From NCBI RefSeq assembly GCF_003583365.1, contig NZ_QXED01000018.1:1-64000 (forward strand): a stretch of 64,000 nt of DNA, written 5' to 3'. Below are positions 18,291 through 28,179 of the stretch, one piece after another (the first letter of the stretch is position 1; every line of letters starts with the position of its first letter). Origin of the DNA: Fibrisoma montanum. GTDB taxonomy: Bacteria > Bacteroidota > Bacteroidia > Cytophagales > Spirosomataceae. The notes beneath the pieces are model-generated. The model did no database searches, had not been told where the DNA came from, and saw only the letters and a list, made by a program, of their open reading frames with translations. A program made the position numbers and the translations under genes.

Positions 18291-19490
18291 ATGGAGCAAA
18301 ATCCTTTACGTTGTCCGCAATGCGGAACATATCGATTTATAAGACACCGTTTAATTCGTTTCGGCAAAGAACCTCGCGCCTACACGATGCGGATGCCGGT
18401 GTATGAATGTGACACTTGCGACATCAAGTATGAATCTATTGTCCCTTTTGATGGTCAGCGGCTTATCCACTTCCGGGATTATATTCTTGACGGGATTACC
18501 GAAGATGGGCCAACAGTGGAAATTTCATTCAAATATCTCTTTGCTGAAGTCGATGTCTCGGCCAAATTTGGTCGTTTTGATGACTTGGGCTTCGATTATG
18601 ATCCCCTTGATTATTATTTTATACCCGGTCTATACCGGGATTTTGATACAGGTTATTTAACCCCTGCATTCTTTGATAGAGAGGTTTTGTTACACTACAA
18701 TAACCATCCTGATTACACGGTGAAATTGACTTCGTTTTCATCAGGTAACATCTATCAAAAAGGTGAACGAATGTTTAGTTGGGGATTTGGAATAAACCGT
18801 GGTGGGCTAATTTTCATGTGGCTTGGAGATTTGAAGAAGGACTTTAATGAGGAAAATGAACGGGATAGGAAACGCTTCTTAGCCAGTAATGTGGCTTCTG
18901 ACCATGACATCGTTTCCAAATTTTACTTCAGCCAAATTCCATTCACTATTCAGGACGCATTTCAGGAGTCGGATAATGAATTGAAGGTGTTCTCACTCAA
19001 AAACCAGTTTGATGAACGTATCAAGAAAGAATTTGGGTTCGACATTGCCAAGATTGATATAGAACGTTTAGCTGAGTATTATCGACCGCCTATCTTGGAG
19101 GATAGGGAACAAATCTTGAATGCATATCTGAGCTTAACTAAGTACCTCATCGAGTCGCTACAGGTTGAAGACTTAAAACGGCTCCTGATCGAACGGGGGG
19201 TGTCGCCGAAGGATTTAAAGGGCTTAGGTAGTCTAAAAGTATTTGAGCGGTTTATAAGTATTGTTCTCAAACTACCTGATGAACGTGGTATTATGACACC
19301 GTTGTACGTGCTATATGACCTCAGATTGTTACAGGGCCATTTGGCTATCGACAGTTTTGATGGAAATTACGAAAGTTGTAAGAAGCGACTCAATGCTGAA
19401 AGTACCACAACGGACCTTGAGTTTTTCAGGATCGTTATAATGAGCCTGATTAGCATGTATGAAACGCTTCTGACTTACCCAAATCCCTAA
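18291..19490 (+). CDS. zinc-ribbon hypothetical protein
   Basis: A 399-residue protein with an N-terminal zinc ribbon, LRCPQCGTYRF then YECDTCDIKYES (two CxxC pairs about 27 residues apart). The rest is acidic, alpha/beta and rich in Phe and Asp (FAEVDVSAKFGRFDDLGFD, YDPLDYYFIPGLYRDFD) with a helical C-terminal part. I do not recognise the family. The start at 18291 is 41 bp after copB, so the gene may be co-transcribed with it, but its codons are markedly more AT-rich than those of copB. Confidence 0.55.
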   Translation: MEQNPLRCPQCGTYRFIRHRLIRFGKEPRAYTMRMPVYECDTCDIKYESIVPFDGQRLIHFRDYILDGITEDGPTVEISFKYLFAEVDVSAKFGRFDDLGFDYDPLDYYFIPGLYRDFDTGYLTPAFFDREVLLHYNNHPDYTVKLTSFSSGNIYQKGERMFSWGFGINRGGLIFMWLGDLKKDFNEENERDRKRFLASNVASDHDIVSKFYFSQIPFTIQDAFQESDNELKVFSLKNQFDERIKKEFGFDIAKIDIERLAEYYRPPILEDREQILNAYLSLTKYLIESLQVEDLKRLLIERGVSPKDLKGLGSLKVFERFISIVLKLPDERGIMTPLYVLYDLRLLQGHLAIDSFDGNYESCKKRLNAESTTTDLEFFRIVIMSLISMYETLLTYPNP

Positions 19491-19508
19491 TTCGTTTAGA
19501 ATAGCTAT

Positions 19509-19539
19509 TTACAATTTTACTGCCCTCAATTACAGAATT
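19509..19539 (+). promoter_or_regulatory. partial copper-block AraC-type operator (before the 19583 gene)
   Basis: Half-sites TTACAATTTT (19509-19518) and TTACAGAATT (19530-19539), 21 bp apart, direct. The repeat is on the same strand as the gene it precedes (19583), opposite to the other sites. No TAnnTTTG box was found at the expected distance on either strand, so activity here is uncertain. Confidence 0.35.
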
Positions 19540-19582
19540 TTCTGTACCGTGTGACCAACGCCGATTAAGCGGTCATCTTTAC

Positions 19583-20920
19583 ATGATGATCGCCTATTCT
19601 TACCGATGCAAATTTAGTTTAGTGTGGTTCTTAACTGGTTGGCTGGTTACCTTGAGCAGTTGCCAGGACACGCAGCAAAAGCGGCCTGTTACGACCAATA
19701 CAAACGCACCAACATCTATCCGCTTTAATGGTACTTCTTATGAACTCCTGCGGTATGGAAAGCCTTATTTCATTAAAGGGGCAGGCGGGGTAAGCCATTT
19801 TGAGGAGTTGAAAGCTTGTGGAGGAAATTCCATCCGCGTATGGGACGATATTGATGCCGGCCGCATTTTGGACGAAGCCCACGCATTGGGACTGACGGTC
19901 ATGTTTGGCTTGTGGGTCGAGCGGGAAATGGAAGGTTTTGACTACGATGACCATGCCGCCGTTGAGAGGCAGTACGAACGTATCCGAAAAACTGTGATCA
20001 AATACCGGGACCACCCAGCCTTGCTGCTTTGGTGCGTCGGTAACGAATGGGCGCAGGAAGCTAAAAACTTCAAGGTATACGATGAAGTAAACCGACTTTC
20101 TAAGCTTGTTCACCAACTTGACTCCAATCATCCCGTCAGTACAGTCATTTCGCCTGATAGCAAACGCGCTATATGGTTAGCCAGTAAGCGGTGTACCGAC
20201 GTGGACATCTTAGGCGTAAATTCCTATGCGCTAACCGAAAAATTAGACGAGTTTTTCCATAAAGGCGGTTGGACGAAACCTTACCTTATCTCTGAATATG
20301 GCGTACAGGCGTATTGGGAAACGCCTATAGCTCCGTGGGGCGCACCCGATGAACCCAATAGCCGAAGCAAGGTGGAATTCGTCCGGTCTTTCTATCAACG
20401 CTACATCGGCTCGCAACCACCCAATTGTTTTGGTTCGTACTTATTCTACTGGGGCACAAAGCAGGAAGAGACGCATACCTGGTTCAGTGTTTTTGACGAG
20501 CAAGGCCGACATACTCCCCTTGTAGGGTTGATGCAAGAACTTTGGTCAGGCAAGATACCAGCAAATCAGGCTCCGGTCGTTCAGTCTCTATTGATTGACG
20601 GGCAACTTGTCAACAATCGCTCTTACGCATCGGTTTCGGCTCCCCATCAAGCCGAAATACGCGTTTCTGATCCGGAGGGCGATTCCCTTATGTATGCCTG
20701 GGAGATTAAGCTTCGTGCCCAGCCCGGTGGCGATTACGTAGGGGTTCCGCGTCCCGCTATTCAGGGCTTGTTAGAACGGACCGATACCCGAACCGTTCGC
20801 TTCCGCTTACCAAACGAACCGGGGGCGTACCGGCTGTTTGTTAACGTATACGATACGCATCAGCATGTTGCAACAGCAAACTTTTCCTTCGAGGTAGCCG
20901 GTTCACAGACTGATGATTAG
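19583..20920 (+). CDS. glycoside hydrolase lipoprotein (GH2/GH5-like TIM barrel)
   Basis: A 445-residue protein with a lipoprotein-type signal (TGWLVTLSSC, Cys near 28). The barrel shows the usual two catalytic glutamates of clan A hydrolases: LLWCVGNEWAQEA (acid/base, E near 154) and KPYLISEYGVQAYW (nucleophile, E near 235), with FFKGAGGV-like and RVWDD strands before them. The last about 100 residues form a separate beta-rich domain. The gene ends exactly one base before the stop of the convergent GT2 gene. It probably trims a surface polysaccharide made by the neighbouring synthases. Substrate unknown. Confidence 0.75.
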   Translation: MMIAYSYRCKFSLVWFLTGWLVTLSSCQDTQQKRPVTTNTNAPTSIRFNGTSYELLRYGKPYFIKGAGGVSHFEELKACGGNSIRVWDDIDAGRILDEAHALGLTVMFGLWVEREMEGFDYDDHAAVERQYERIRKTVIKYRDHPALLLWCVGNEWAQEAKNFKVYDEVNRLSKLVHQLDSNHPVSTVISPDSKRAIWLASKRCTDVDILGVNSYALTEKLDEFFHKGGWTKPYLISEYGVQAYWETPIAPWGAPDEPNSRSKVEFVRSFYQRYIGSQPPNCFGSYLFYWGTKQEETHTWFSVFDEQGRHTPLVGLMQELWSGKIPANQAPVVQSLLIDGQLVNNRSYASVSAPHQAEIRVSDPEGDSLMYAWEIKLRAQPGGDYVGVPRPAIQGLLERTDTRTVRFRLPNEPGAYRLFVNVYDTHQHVATANFSFEVAGSQTDD

Positions 20921-23494
20921 TTATCGCTGAACGGTTTGTTGCTGCGTCAGGTAGGTAACAGGTACCGCTTGTAAATCAGCATCATTGCTAAAAACAATTC
21001 CCCGAACAGTAGGGTAACGTTCCTGCATCAACTCCAACGCTTCGATTGTCCACTGGCGGTGGGGTGTGTGGTCCGTAACAGATTCCAAACGAGTAATTAG
21101 GACGGGCTTCTGCCGGATGCTGTAGGCCGGGTGCATGCGAACCGCCGTATGCGGAAGCTGAAAGAGAGCGGCAAACGAATGGTCTTTACCATCAATCGCC
21201 AACGTTGGATCGTTGACTACGGCAATGCCTATCCAATCGATATAATGCTCACCGGGATAGTAGGACACTACAGTTGATGGTTGGGTGGGGCACCAGACCC
21301 AGGTGACGTCAGGCTCGTCCCCTTGTTGGCGGCAGAACCGGACAATGTACTGCCAGGCTCGTCGGTATAAGTCTAAACTGGTTGCCTGCTTTAAGGTATT
21401 CTGTTGGGTAGGATTATCAAATTCCGGCATGAAGCTGGCCAGCACCGGACGATTCTGTTTACGAATTTTTTGGGTCCATTCCCGCAGGGCTGCGTCGCGT
21501 TCCCCACGCAGAATACTTTTCAAAAACTCTGCTATTTGCGTTTCGGTCGTGTAGATCGTTTCATCGAGTTCAATGTATAGCAGGGGTAACTGATCAGCTT
21601 TTGGTCGAAGGGGAAAAGAAATGGCCGAGTTCGGGGTCATCGACCAAGTCAGATGGTAGGGCGAAATAGGCGTAATTGAGGAAGGTAGGGCAAGTTGGCG
21701 AGGCAATGAATCACTCAAGCCAATGTAAAAAGGTTGGGTATTGGCAAAGCGCAGGTCGGTTGGCAGGACATCGGTTCGGATGCGGTAGGTGAAAATGAAG
21801 AAGCCCAAAGCTGCCACTACCATGCCCACAAACAGGGCGACCGCTCGTCGCTGGAGCCAGTTGTATAAGCCGTAACGAATTATCCAGGCCACCCGGCGTA
21901 GGCTACCGATTTGTTCCGAATGATCCGACGGTTTGGTAAGCCAATCGGCTATTTGCGCCAATGTTTGCTGCTGCCCAGTTAGTATATTCAGGGTTAGAAT
22001 CAGGATGTTCAGCACCCCGAAGCCAAGCATCATCTGGAAGTAGATGTTGTAGAGCGCGAATCGGCCATACCAATAGATACTATAGCTGATTGCCCCGAGG
22101 GTGGCCAGCACAACCAGTAGATTTGGCAGGATAAGCCAGAAATGGTTGCGCGGACGGTCGTCTTTCGGCGTGGGAATATAGGGCACCCTGACTCGGAAAA
22201 TTGTGTAAAGTAGCCCCAGCACATATACCCACCAGGTGCCGCTGGCCAGAATACCGCCAACCAAATGAAAACCGGCTTCGTGCCGTTCAATAAGCCATCG
22301 TTGGGCGTACTGACGAATCAAAAAGCCCGTTAGGAGCAGGGGCACGTAAACCGTCGCAAATTTGAGCAGATCAAGTTGCAGCGGCAGCAGCATAGTCGTT
22401 AGCGACAGAATGGGGATCAATAGATCAATCAATTGCACGGTACCCAACAAATAGTAGAGGGGCAGCGTCGTGTAATGAATCTTTTGCCGCCACGTTAGGC
22501 CACTAAACACTTTTGGGAGCGTTGTGACCAATAACTCAAACGTACCGCGCGACCACTTGAGTTGTTGTTTATAGTAGGCCGATAGTGTGGCCGGCACTAA
22601 ACCGTAGGAGAGAGGCAAGGGGACATATACCGACTGCCAGCCCTTAGCGTGGAGCTTCATGGCCGTGTGCATATCCTCGGATAGTCCATTAGCGTGGCCA
22701 CCAATCGAATCCAATGCGGACCGCCGAAACGTGCAGTTAGCCCCAATGGCCTGTGCGGTGCCGTACCCACCCATGCAGGTCATCATTGGCCCGTAGAAAC
22801 TATACGTCTGCTCAGCGGCTCCAAACGCGACGACGCTTTCTTTTCGGTTGTAATACCCCTGTACACATTGCACAAAGCCAACTTCCGAATTTTCAAAATG
22901 GGGCAAGACGTGATCCAGAAAATCCGTTACGGGTACGTGGTCAGGGTCAATCACCAAACAAATCTCGCCGGTAGCCTGTCGGAGTGCATTGTTGATGTTG
23001 CCTGCTTTGGCATCGGTTTTATCCGTTCGCGTGACGTGGATTACGCCCAGATCGGCGCAAACTTGCTTTAGGTACGGGTCATTGGCCTCGTCGCAGAGGT
23101 ACGTCGTGTGTGGGTACGTAATGCGCCCGATAGCTTCGAGGGTATTGACGACCATCTCGTGAGGCTCACCGGGGCAGTAAGTCGTCAGTATGTCCACGGT
23201 CCAGCTTCGGGTTGCAGCCGGTCGCATAGGCGGCACTACGTTCCAGTAGTGATACCACTCGTGCAGAAGGCGAAGAATACGGAACAGAACCGATACTGCC
23301 AGCAGACCAAACAACCAGGAATATCCCCGGTTTTCGGGTTGAAAAAACACCCACAGAAAAGCTGCCATGAAGAGCAGACCAATCACGATCAGGACGCGTA
23401 CAGGCCGCACATCGCCCGCTCGGTAGGTGAAGTTATAGTCTTTGTTTGGTGAGGGTTGGGTAAATTTAGGCCATTGCATATCGTTTGGACTCAC
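20921..23494 (-). CDS. GT2 polysaccharide synthase with C-terminal GH26-like domain
   Basis: An 857-residue protein. The N-terminal half is a cellulose-synthase-like GT2: TTYLCDEAND, EICLVIDPDHVPV (DxD), LSEDMHTA (acceptor E-D) and KQQLKWSRGT (Q..KW, where QxxRW is usual), flanked by several membrane helices. After about residue 560 a periplasmic-type region resembles GH26 mannanases: RPVLASFMPEFDN, TWVWCPTQ and YYPGEHYIDWIGIAVV. The expected nucleophile position (KPxxIxE) reads KPVLITRLE, so the glutamate seems lost or shifted. The protein likely makes and binds a beta-glycan. Its stop abuts the stop of the convergent hydrolase gene. Confidence 0.75.
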   Translation of the reverse strand: MSPNDMQWPKFTQPSPNKDYNFTYRAGDVRPVRVLIVIGLLFMAAFLWVFFQPENRGYSWLFGLLAVSVLFRILRLLHEWYHYWNVVPPMRPAATRSWTVDILTTYCPGEPHEMVVNTLEAIGRITYPHTTYLCDEANDPYLKQVCADLGVIHVTRTDKTDAKAGNINNALRQATGEICLVIDPDHVPVTDFLDHVLPHFENSEVGFVQCVQGYYNRKESVVAFGAAEQTYSFYGPMMTCMGGYGTAQAIGANCTFRRSALDSIGGHANGLSEDMHTAMKLHAKGWQSVYVPLPLSYGLVPATLSAYYKQQLKWSRGTFELLVTTLPKVFSGLTWRQKIHYTTLPLYYLLGTVQLIDLLIPILSLTTMLLPLQLDLLKFATVYVPLLLTGFLIRQYAQRWLIERHEAGFHLVGGILASGTWWVYVLGLLYTIFRVRVPYIPTPKDDRPRNHFWLILPNLLVVLATLGAISYSIYWYGRFALYNIYFQMMLGFGVLNILILTLNILTGQQQTLAQIADWLTKPSDHSEQIGSLRRVAWIIRYGLYNWLQRRAVALFVGMVVAALGFFIFTYRIRTDVLPTDLRFANTQPFYIGLSDSLPRQLALPSSITPISPYHLTWSMTPNSAISFPLRPKADQLPLLYIELDETIYTTETQIAEFLKSILRGERDAALREWTQKIRKQNRPVLASFMPEFDNPTQQNTLKQATSLDLYRRAWQYIVRFCRQQGDEPDVTWVWCPTQPSTVVSYYPGEHYIDWIGIAVVNDPTLAIDGKDHSFAALFQLPHTAVRMHPAYSIRQKPVLITRLESVTDHTPHRQWTIEALELMQERYPTVRGIVFSNDADLQAVPVTYLTQQQTVQR

Positions 23495-23605
23495 CTATAA
23501 AATAGGGGTTACAGAAAAGGTTTTTAATCCAAAAATTTTACAAATGCTGATAGGTGTTTTACCATGCCCATCTACCAGCATTTGTTACGTGAGCGCAGGG
23601 CGTCG

Positions 23606-25459
23606 CTACTTGATTACCTCCTTCGTTTCTCCGCAAGTCAACATCTGATCCCCGAAGTAGGGATTACGGATCGGTTCCTTATCACTGAGCCAGTAGCTGC
23701 CTTTGTTGTTCAGGGCCATCGGGCAGTACTGCCTGTAAATGGGTTTGTCGGTTACGCCAAATGCTTTTACGCTTCGATACAAACCATCTTCAAACTGCGC
23801 GTAGGCCGTTCGTTGTTTTTCTAGATCGCCCGTGCCACGAATCGCTTTCAAGGCCGCATTCATCGCGTTGAGGTACTTCATCCAATCTGTATGCGCCTGA
23901 CCGGAAAGAAGCATCATGTCCGCGCCAGACAGAGCCTTTTCTACCCCGCCCGCAGCGGCCTTGCTCCGATTAACATCGGAGCCGACGAGCGATTCAGTTA
24001 GTTTTAGTGAAGCTTCATAAACCTCCGTTAGCTGCTTTTTAAACCCATCCGGTACCGTATGGACGTTGGGTGTTCGGGAAGCTGACGCGGCTTGGTTAGT
24101 AGCTACCGGTACCGGCGTGGGATTTGTCTCGCCGTTAGGAGTCGATTTCACCCCCTCCTCGTCAGCCTTTTGGGTAAACGGGTTTACGCCTTTTTTGAGA
24201 ATCAGTTCACTGTAGAGCAGATACGCCCCTGACATGGCAATGGTCTCGTCGCCGTTCAGCCCTTTCGTGATGGCTACGCGCTGATCGGTCTCGGTGCCGG
24301 TTTGTACCAGGCGTGGCTGAAAGGCCGACCCATCGGGGGTGCGGCCTTCCGACTGTCCCTGGCCCGTCTGTACAAATACTACCGCCCCCTGCCCGGCCCG
24401 CACGACTGCATCAACCGGCAAGGTTAGCCCGCGCTGTACGCCATGCCGCAGCAGCACCCGCGCCTGCTGACCCGGCTGATAGCGTCCCCCCGGATTGGAA
24501 ATCACGGCCCGCATCACCAGTACCTGGCTCCCTGCCCGGTATTCAGGGTCAATAAATGCCACTCGTGCGGTTTGCGGTTGCTGACCTTCGTAGCCAACTA
24601 CCTGCACGGGTAGCCTATCGCCAACCTTCACATACCTGGATTCCCCGGCGTAAAGTTCGGCTTCGACCCAAAGCTGACCCAGGTTAGCCAATCGGTAGAG
24701 CAACGCCCCTTCGCTCACGTACTGTCCCTCACTGGCCGCAATTTCCGTCACGGTACCGCCTGATGGAGCTACAAATGGGATGCGGGGCAGCACCTTTTTA
24801 GTGCGGGCTAATCCGGCAATCTGTTCGGCAGTCATGCCGTAAAGCCGAAGTTTTTGCTCGGCGGCTTGCCGAAACTGGCTATATCGTTTTTCAGTCGTTC
24901 CCAATTCGGCTTCCTGTTGCAAGGCGATCAGGTATTCCTGCTGTTGGGTAAGCAGGGATTCACTGTATATCTCGTAGAGTACCTGCCCTTTGCGGATCGG
25001 CTGGCCCGTCTCTTTCACGTAGAGTCGTTCAATGCGCCCGGCTACGCGGCTGCTGATAACATCGGTCTGCTGCTGATCGGCGGCTAACCGGGCGTTCAGG
25101 ACCGTGTTGTTGCCTATACTGCCAGACGACACGGGTTGTACTATTACATTGGCTAGTTGCATCTGGCTGGCACTAAGCACAATCTCAGCCGCCTTCTCTC
25201 CAGTCTTCACCACTGGCACCAGGTCCATGCTACAAATAGGGCAAGTTCCCGGCGACGACTGCACAATTTGCGGGTGCATCGGGCAGGTATAGGTCGTGCC
25301 ACCTTCTTCATTAGGACTGTGATTATGACCGCTGTGATCGTCGCTGCTGGCAATCTGCGTCGAGTCGGTTCCTTTGGTTGAGGTCGATCCGCCCGATTTG
25401 CACCCGGCATTGAGCAGCATCAAGAGTGCCGCCGATCCGTATATCCATCGTCGTATCAT
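23606..25459 (-). CDS. CusB-like RND membrane-fusion lipoprotein with DUF3347 tail
   Basis: A 617-residue adaptor. Signal peptide with a lipobox (LNAGC, Cys 20). A heavy-metal-binding segment, CPMHPQIVQSSPGTCPICSMD, lies near residue 60 (CPICSMD, where CPICGMD is usual). The middle is the RND adaptor barrel-sandwich/beta-barrel region (RIERLYVKETGQPIRKGQVL). The C-terminal about 110 residues are a DUF3347 domain ending YCPMALNNKGSYWLS and NPYFGDQMLTCGE. CusB-type adaptors link the inner RND pump to the outer channel and pass metal. It is the last gene of the cus-like operon. Confidence 0.88.
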   Translation of the reverse strand: MIRRWIYGSAALLMLLNAGCKSGGSTSTKGTDSTQIASSDDHSGHNHSPNEEGGTTYTCPMHPQIVQSSPGTCPICSMDLVPVVKTGEKAAEIVLSASQMQLANVIVQPVSSGSIGNNTVLNARLAADQQQTDVISSRVAGRIERLYVKETGQPIRKGQVLYEIYSESLLTQQQEYLIALQQEAELGTTEKRYSQFRQAAEQKLRLYGMTAEQIAGLARTKKVLPRIPFVAPSGGTVTEIAASEGQYVSEGALLYRLANLGQLWVEAELYAGESRYVKVGDRLPVQVVGYEGQQPQTARVAFIDPEYRAGSQVLVMRAVISNPGGRYQPGQQARVLLRHGVQRGLTLPVDAVVRAGQGAVVFVQTGQGQSEGRTPDGSAFQPRLVQTGTETDQRVAITKGLNGDETIAMSGAYLLYSELILKKGVNPFTQKADEEGVKSTPNGETNPTPVPVATNQAASASRTPNVHTVPDGFKKQLTEVYEASLKLTESLVGSDVNRSKAAAGGVEKALSGADMMLLSGQAHTDWMKYLNAMNAALKAIRGTGDLEKQRTAYAQFEDGLYRSVKAFGVTDKPIYRQYCPMALNNKGSYWLSDKEPIRNPYFGDQMLTCGETKEVIK

Positions 25460-25460
25460 A

Positions 25461-26915
25461 TCATGGGGTAGCCGAGCGCGGCCCGGCCTGCGTTACGTTG
25501 ACAAAGCTTTCACTATCAATTAAAAACTGAGCATTTTGGGCCACCGTTTGTTCTTCGGTTAGACCGCTCCGTATGGCAACGGAGTCGCCCGACCGAACAC
25601 CCGCCTGAACCCGCACGGGGCGGTAGGTGTTCTTTGTCTCACCCTGAACAAACACGACCTGTTCGTTGCCTAAATCCAGCACGGCAGTTGCTGGTACCCA
25701 AAGCCCCTCTGTTGCTTTCCGGCGAATCTGAGCGCGGGCCAGTTGGCCAACGCGCACCGAATTACGGCCTGATAGATAGGCGCGTATGGTCACAAATGGA
25801 TTGCCATTCTCTACGAAAGGCACTACGAAACTTACCCGCGCCGGACGCGAAGGCCCACCCGTCTGATCAAACGAGATGGTCAGGGCATCACCGGGTTTGA
25901 TGCCGACAGCATCACGGGCGTACAGTCGAAATTCGGCCCACAACCGGCTTGAATTTGCTACCCGGAACAGGGTTTGACCGGTTTGTACGTACTGCCCTTC
26001 ACGCAACAGCAGCGAACCGCCGATGGTCCCGCCCCCGGTTGAGGGAGACGGTTGAGCAAATGTGATTTCGTCAGTGCCGGTCGAAGTCATTCCGCCACCA
26101 CCCATACCTGCCTCTCCGCCACTGCTCATACCACCCGCAGCGGGCGTTGGCGCGGCAGGCGTAGCCGCGTTTTCCTCCACTACGTAACCATCGTAGGGGC
26201 TGAACATGGCCAGCGAGTAGCTGGGTTTGCGGGTGCGAACGAGGTCGGTAATCTGCCCGTCCGTTACGCCAAGCAATCGAAGCTTTTGTTTGGCTGCTGC
26301 AACAAGGGGACCGTTGTCCGCATCCGCATCAAGCAGGTAGAATAGTTCCCGTTGTGCCGTAACGATGTCGGCGCTATAGAGTTCCAGCAACTTCTGTCCC
26401 TTGCGAATGGGCTGATAATTGAAACGCACGTACAGCTTTTCCACCCTCCCCCCGAACCGAGCCGGAATCGTGTAGAGTTGCCGGGTGTCGTAGGTTACAA
26501 TACCGTTGGCTTCTACCGTCACGGCTTCGCTACGTCGTTCAGGATGAACCGTCGCAATGTTGGCTACCACAACCGAGTTGGTTGGTTGCAGCAGGGCCTT
26601 TAGGTCAGCATCAACCACTACGCTATCCCCGCTCATACCCGCTTTCTTCACCAAGTCCATACCGCAAATGGGACAAGAACCGGGTTTATCCTGCACAATT
26701 TGCGGATGCATCGGGCAGGTATAGACTTCCTCTTCATTCGCGTGTCCATGCCCTTCATGACTTGCTACGTTGGGGCGGTCCGTCGCACGGTTAGCGGGGG
26801 TGGTTGACTCCTTGTTCTCATTGCCTGTTTTACAACCAGCAACAAATACCAGAATCAGTACCATTAGCCAAGCCACGGACTGCAACCACCGTTTATTTCT
26901 CCAGTTCTCGTTCAT
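25461..26915 (-). CDS. CusB-like RND membrane-fusion lipoprotein
   Basis: Start chosen at ATG 26915 (MNENWRNKRWLQS); a TTG at 26924 is the only longer option. The 484-residue protein has a lipobox (LVFVAGC) and the heavy-metal-binding motif CPMHPQIVQDKPGSCPICGMD. The adaptor core follows (RVEKLYVRFNYQPIRKGQKL), broken by a Gly/Ala/Met-rich insertion (AAGGMSSGGEAGMGGGGM). It overlaps the 3' end of the CusC-like gene by 23 bp and its own stop is one base before the next adaptor's start region. Two adaptors in one operon suggest a mixed or alternative trimer. Confidence 0.9.
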   Translation of the reverse strand: MNENWRNKRWLQSVAWLMVLILVFVAGCKTGNENKESTTPANRATDRPNVASHEGHGHANEEEVYTCPMHPQIVQDKPGSCPICGMDLVKKAGMSGDSVVVDADLKALLQPTNSVVVANIATVHPERRSEAVTVEANGIVTYDTRQLYTIPARFGGRVEKLYVRFNYQPIRKGQKLLELYSADIVTAQRELFYLLDADADNGPLVAAAKQKLRLLGVTDGQITDLVRTRKPSYSLAMFSPYDGYVVEENAATPAAPTPAAGGMSSGGEAGMGGGGMTSTGTDEITFAQPSPSTGGGTIGGSLLLREGQYVQTGQTLFRVANSSRLWAEFRLYARDAVGIKPGDALTISFDQTGGPSRPARVSFVVPFVENGNPFVTIRAYLSGRNSVRVGQLARAQIRRKATEGLWVPATAVLDLGNEQVVFVQGETKNTYRPVRVQAGVRSGDSVAIRSGLTEEQTVAQNAQFLIDSESFVNVTQAGPRSATP

Positions 26916-28179
26916 AGCTGACAATCATGCGGTAATAGTCTCCAAGCCGCGTCAGGTAGTCCATCTGCGTCATGTTTAATGTCTCCCAGGCATCAATCAC
27001 CACCGGCAATTCGCCCTTGTTTTGCTCGTAGGCGATTACCTGCGTATCGTAATTCTTGCGAAGTGTTGGGATCACCCGCTGTTCGTAGTTGTCCAACTGC
27101 GTCCGCATAGTCCGAATATCGGTCAGCATCTGTGCCACCATGCCCTGCGTTTCGTTGAGCATCCCTTCCCGCTCGTAGCGCATGGCTTCGATGTCCTGCT
27201 GCATTCCTTTAATTTCAGCCTTGTACATCCGGGAGGCCCAGGGGACAATCGGTATCGAAATCATGCCCATCAGCGTAAACTGTGTGGGCATCATGCTCTT
27301 TACCCCGGCGAATGGCTGCATATGGTCGAAGCGGATGCGGAAGTCGGGCCGGGCCTGCACCTTTTGCGCTTCAATACCTGCCTGCATACTCAAGATTTGC
27401 CGGTCCATCCGCCGAATGTCTGAACGTACCTGACCAATTTCTTCCGTTGTTGGTAAGGCGGGTTGCGGTTCGACAGGCCGGAGGGTGGTGTCAATGCGGA
27501 ACGGCTCGGTTCGGGGCCGGTTCATCAGCGTATTCAGGCCGATGCGTTTGCGCTCGATGTCGGCTTCAGTCATCGTGACCATGTTGTCCAACTCGTAGAG
27601 CCGACCTTCCGCTTTATAGACGTTGCCCAGACTACCCTGCTGGTAGGGGTAGCGGATGTCGGCTAATTTCTTCATCAGTTGCAGAATGCGCCGGTTTTCG
27701 GCCAGCACCACCCGCCGTTTTTCCAGTACCAGCCAGTCGAAATAGAGTTGTTTGGCATCAGAGCGGAGTCGGTTGAGTGTCACCCCCCGCCCGGCTTCCT
27801 CAACAGCCGCTTTCGACTGCTGAAAGACCCGCGTAGCCCGTTGTTTTACCGGATTGGGAATGTCCTGTTCGACCGAAACCATACCGAAACCTTTATCGCG
27901 CTCGTCCATAATCATTTGTGCTGGATAGGGAGCCATGAATGTACCCACACCAACCATTGGGGCCATCCAGCTACGCGCACCCTCAGCGTAGGCACGGGCG
28001 GCAGCGGCCCGGCTTCCAAAGGGTTTAAGCAGTGGGTTATTCAGGTCGATACGGACCAACACACTATCTAAGGGCAGTACGGGGGCGGTCCCGCTCCGGC
28101 GTTCCGGTCGCACGGGTATCTGCCCGTAGCTGCGTATCGTCAGCAGGAAAAGAATAAGTATGAGATTAATGCGAAGCAT
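26893..28179 (-). CDS. TolC-family outer-membrane channel (CusC-like)
   Basis: A 428-residue protein with a signal peptide (ILFLLTIRSYGQ) and the OEP/TolC helical architecture: GVTLNRLRSDAKQLYFDWLVLE and IEAQKVQARPDFRIRF, plus a long C-terminal helix with repeated LNET/LDNYEQR phrases. It overlaps the RND gene's stop by 14 bp and the next adaptor's start by 23 bp. Channel for the copper/silver RND pump, spanning the outer membrane. Confidence 0.88.
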   Translation of the reverse strand: MLRINLILILFLLTIRSYGQIPVRPERRSGTAPVLPLDSVLVRIDLNNPLLKPFGSRAAAARAYAEGARSWMAPMVGVGTFMAPYPAQMIMDERDKGFGMVSVEQDIPNPVKQRATRVFQQSKAAVEEAGRGVTLNRLRSDAKQLYFDWLVLEKRRVVLAENRRILQLMKKLADIRYPYQQGSLGNVYKAEGRLYELDNMVTMTEADIERKRIGLNTLMNRPRTEPFRIDTTLRPVEPQPALPTTEEIGQVRSDIRRMDRQILSMQAGIEAQKVQARPDFRIRFDHMQPFAGVKSMMPTQFTLMGMISIPIVPWASRMYKAEIKGMQQDIEAMRYEREGMLNETQGMVAQMLTDIRTMRTQLDNYEQRVIPTLRKNYDTQVIAYEQNKGELPVVIDAWETLNMTQMDYLTRLGDYYRMIVSYERELEK

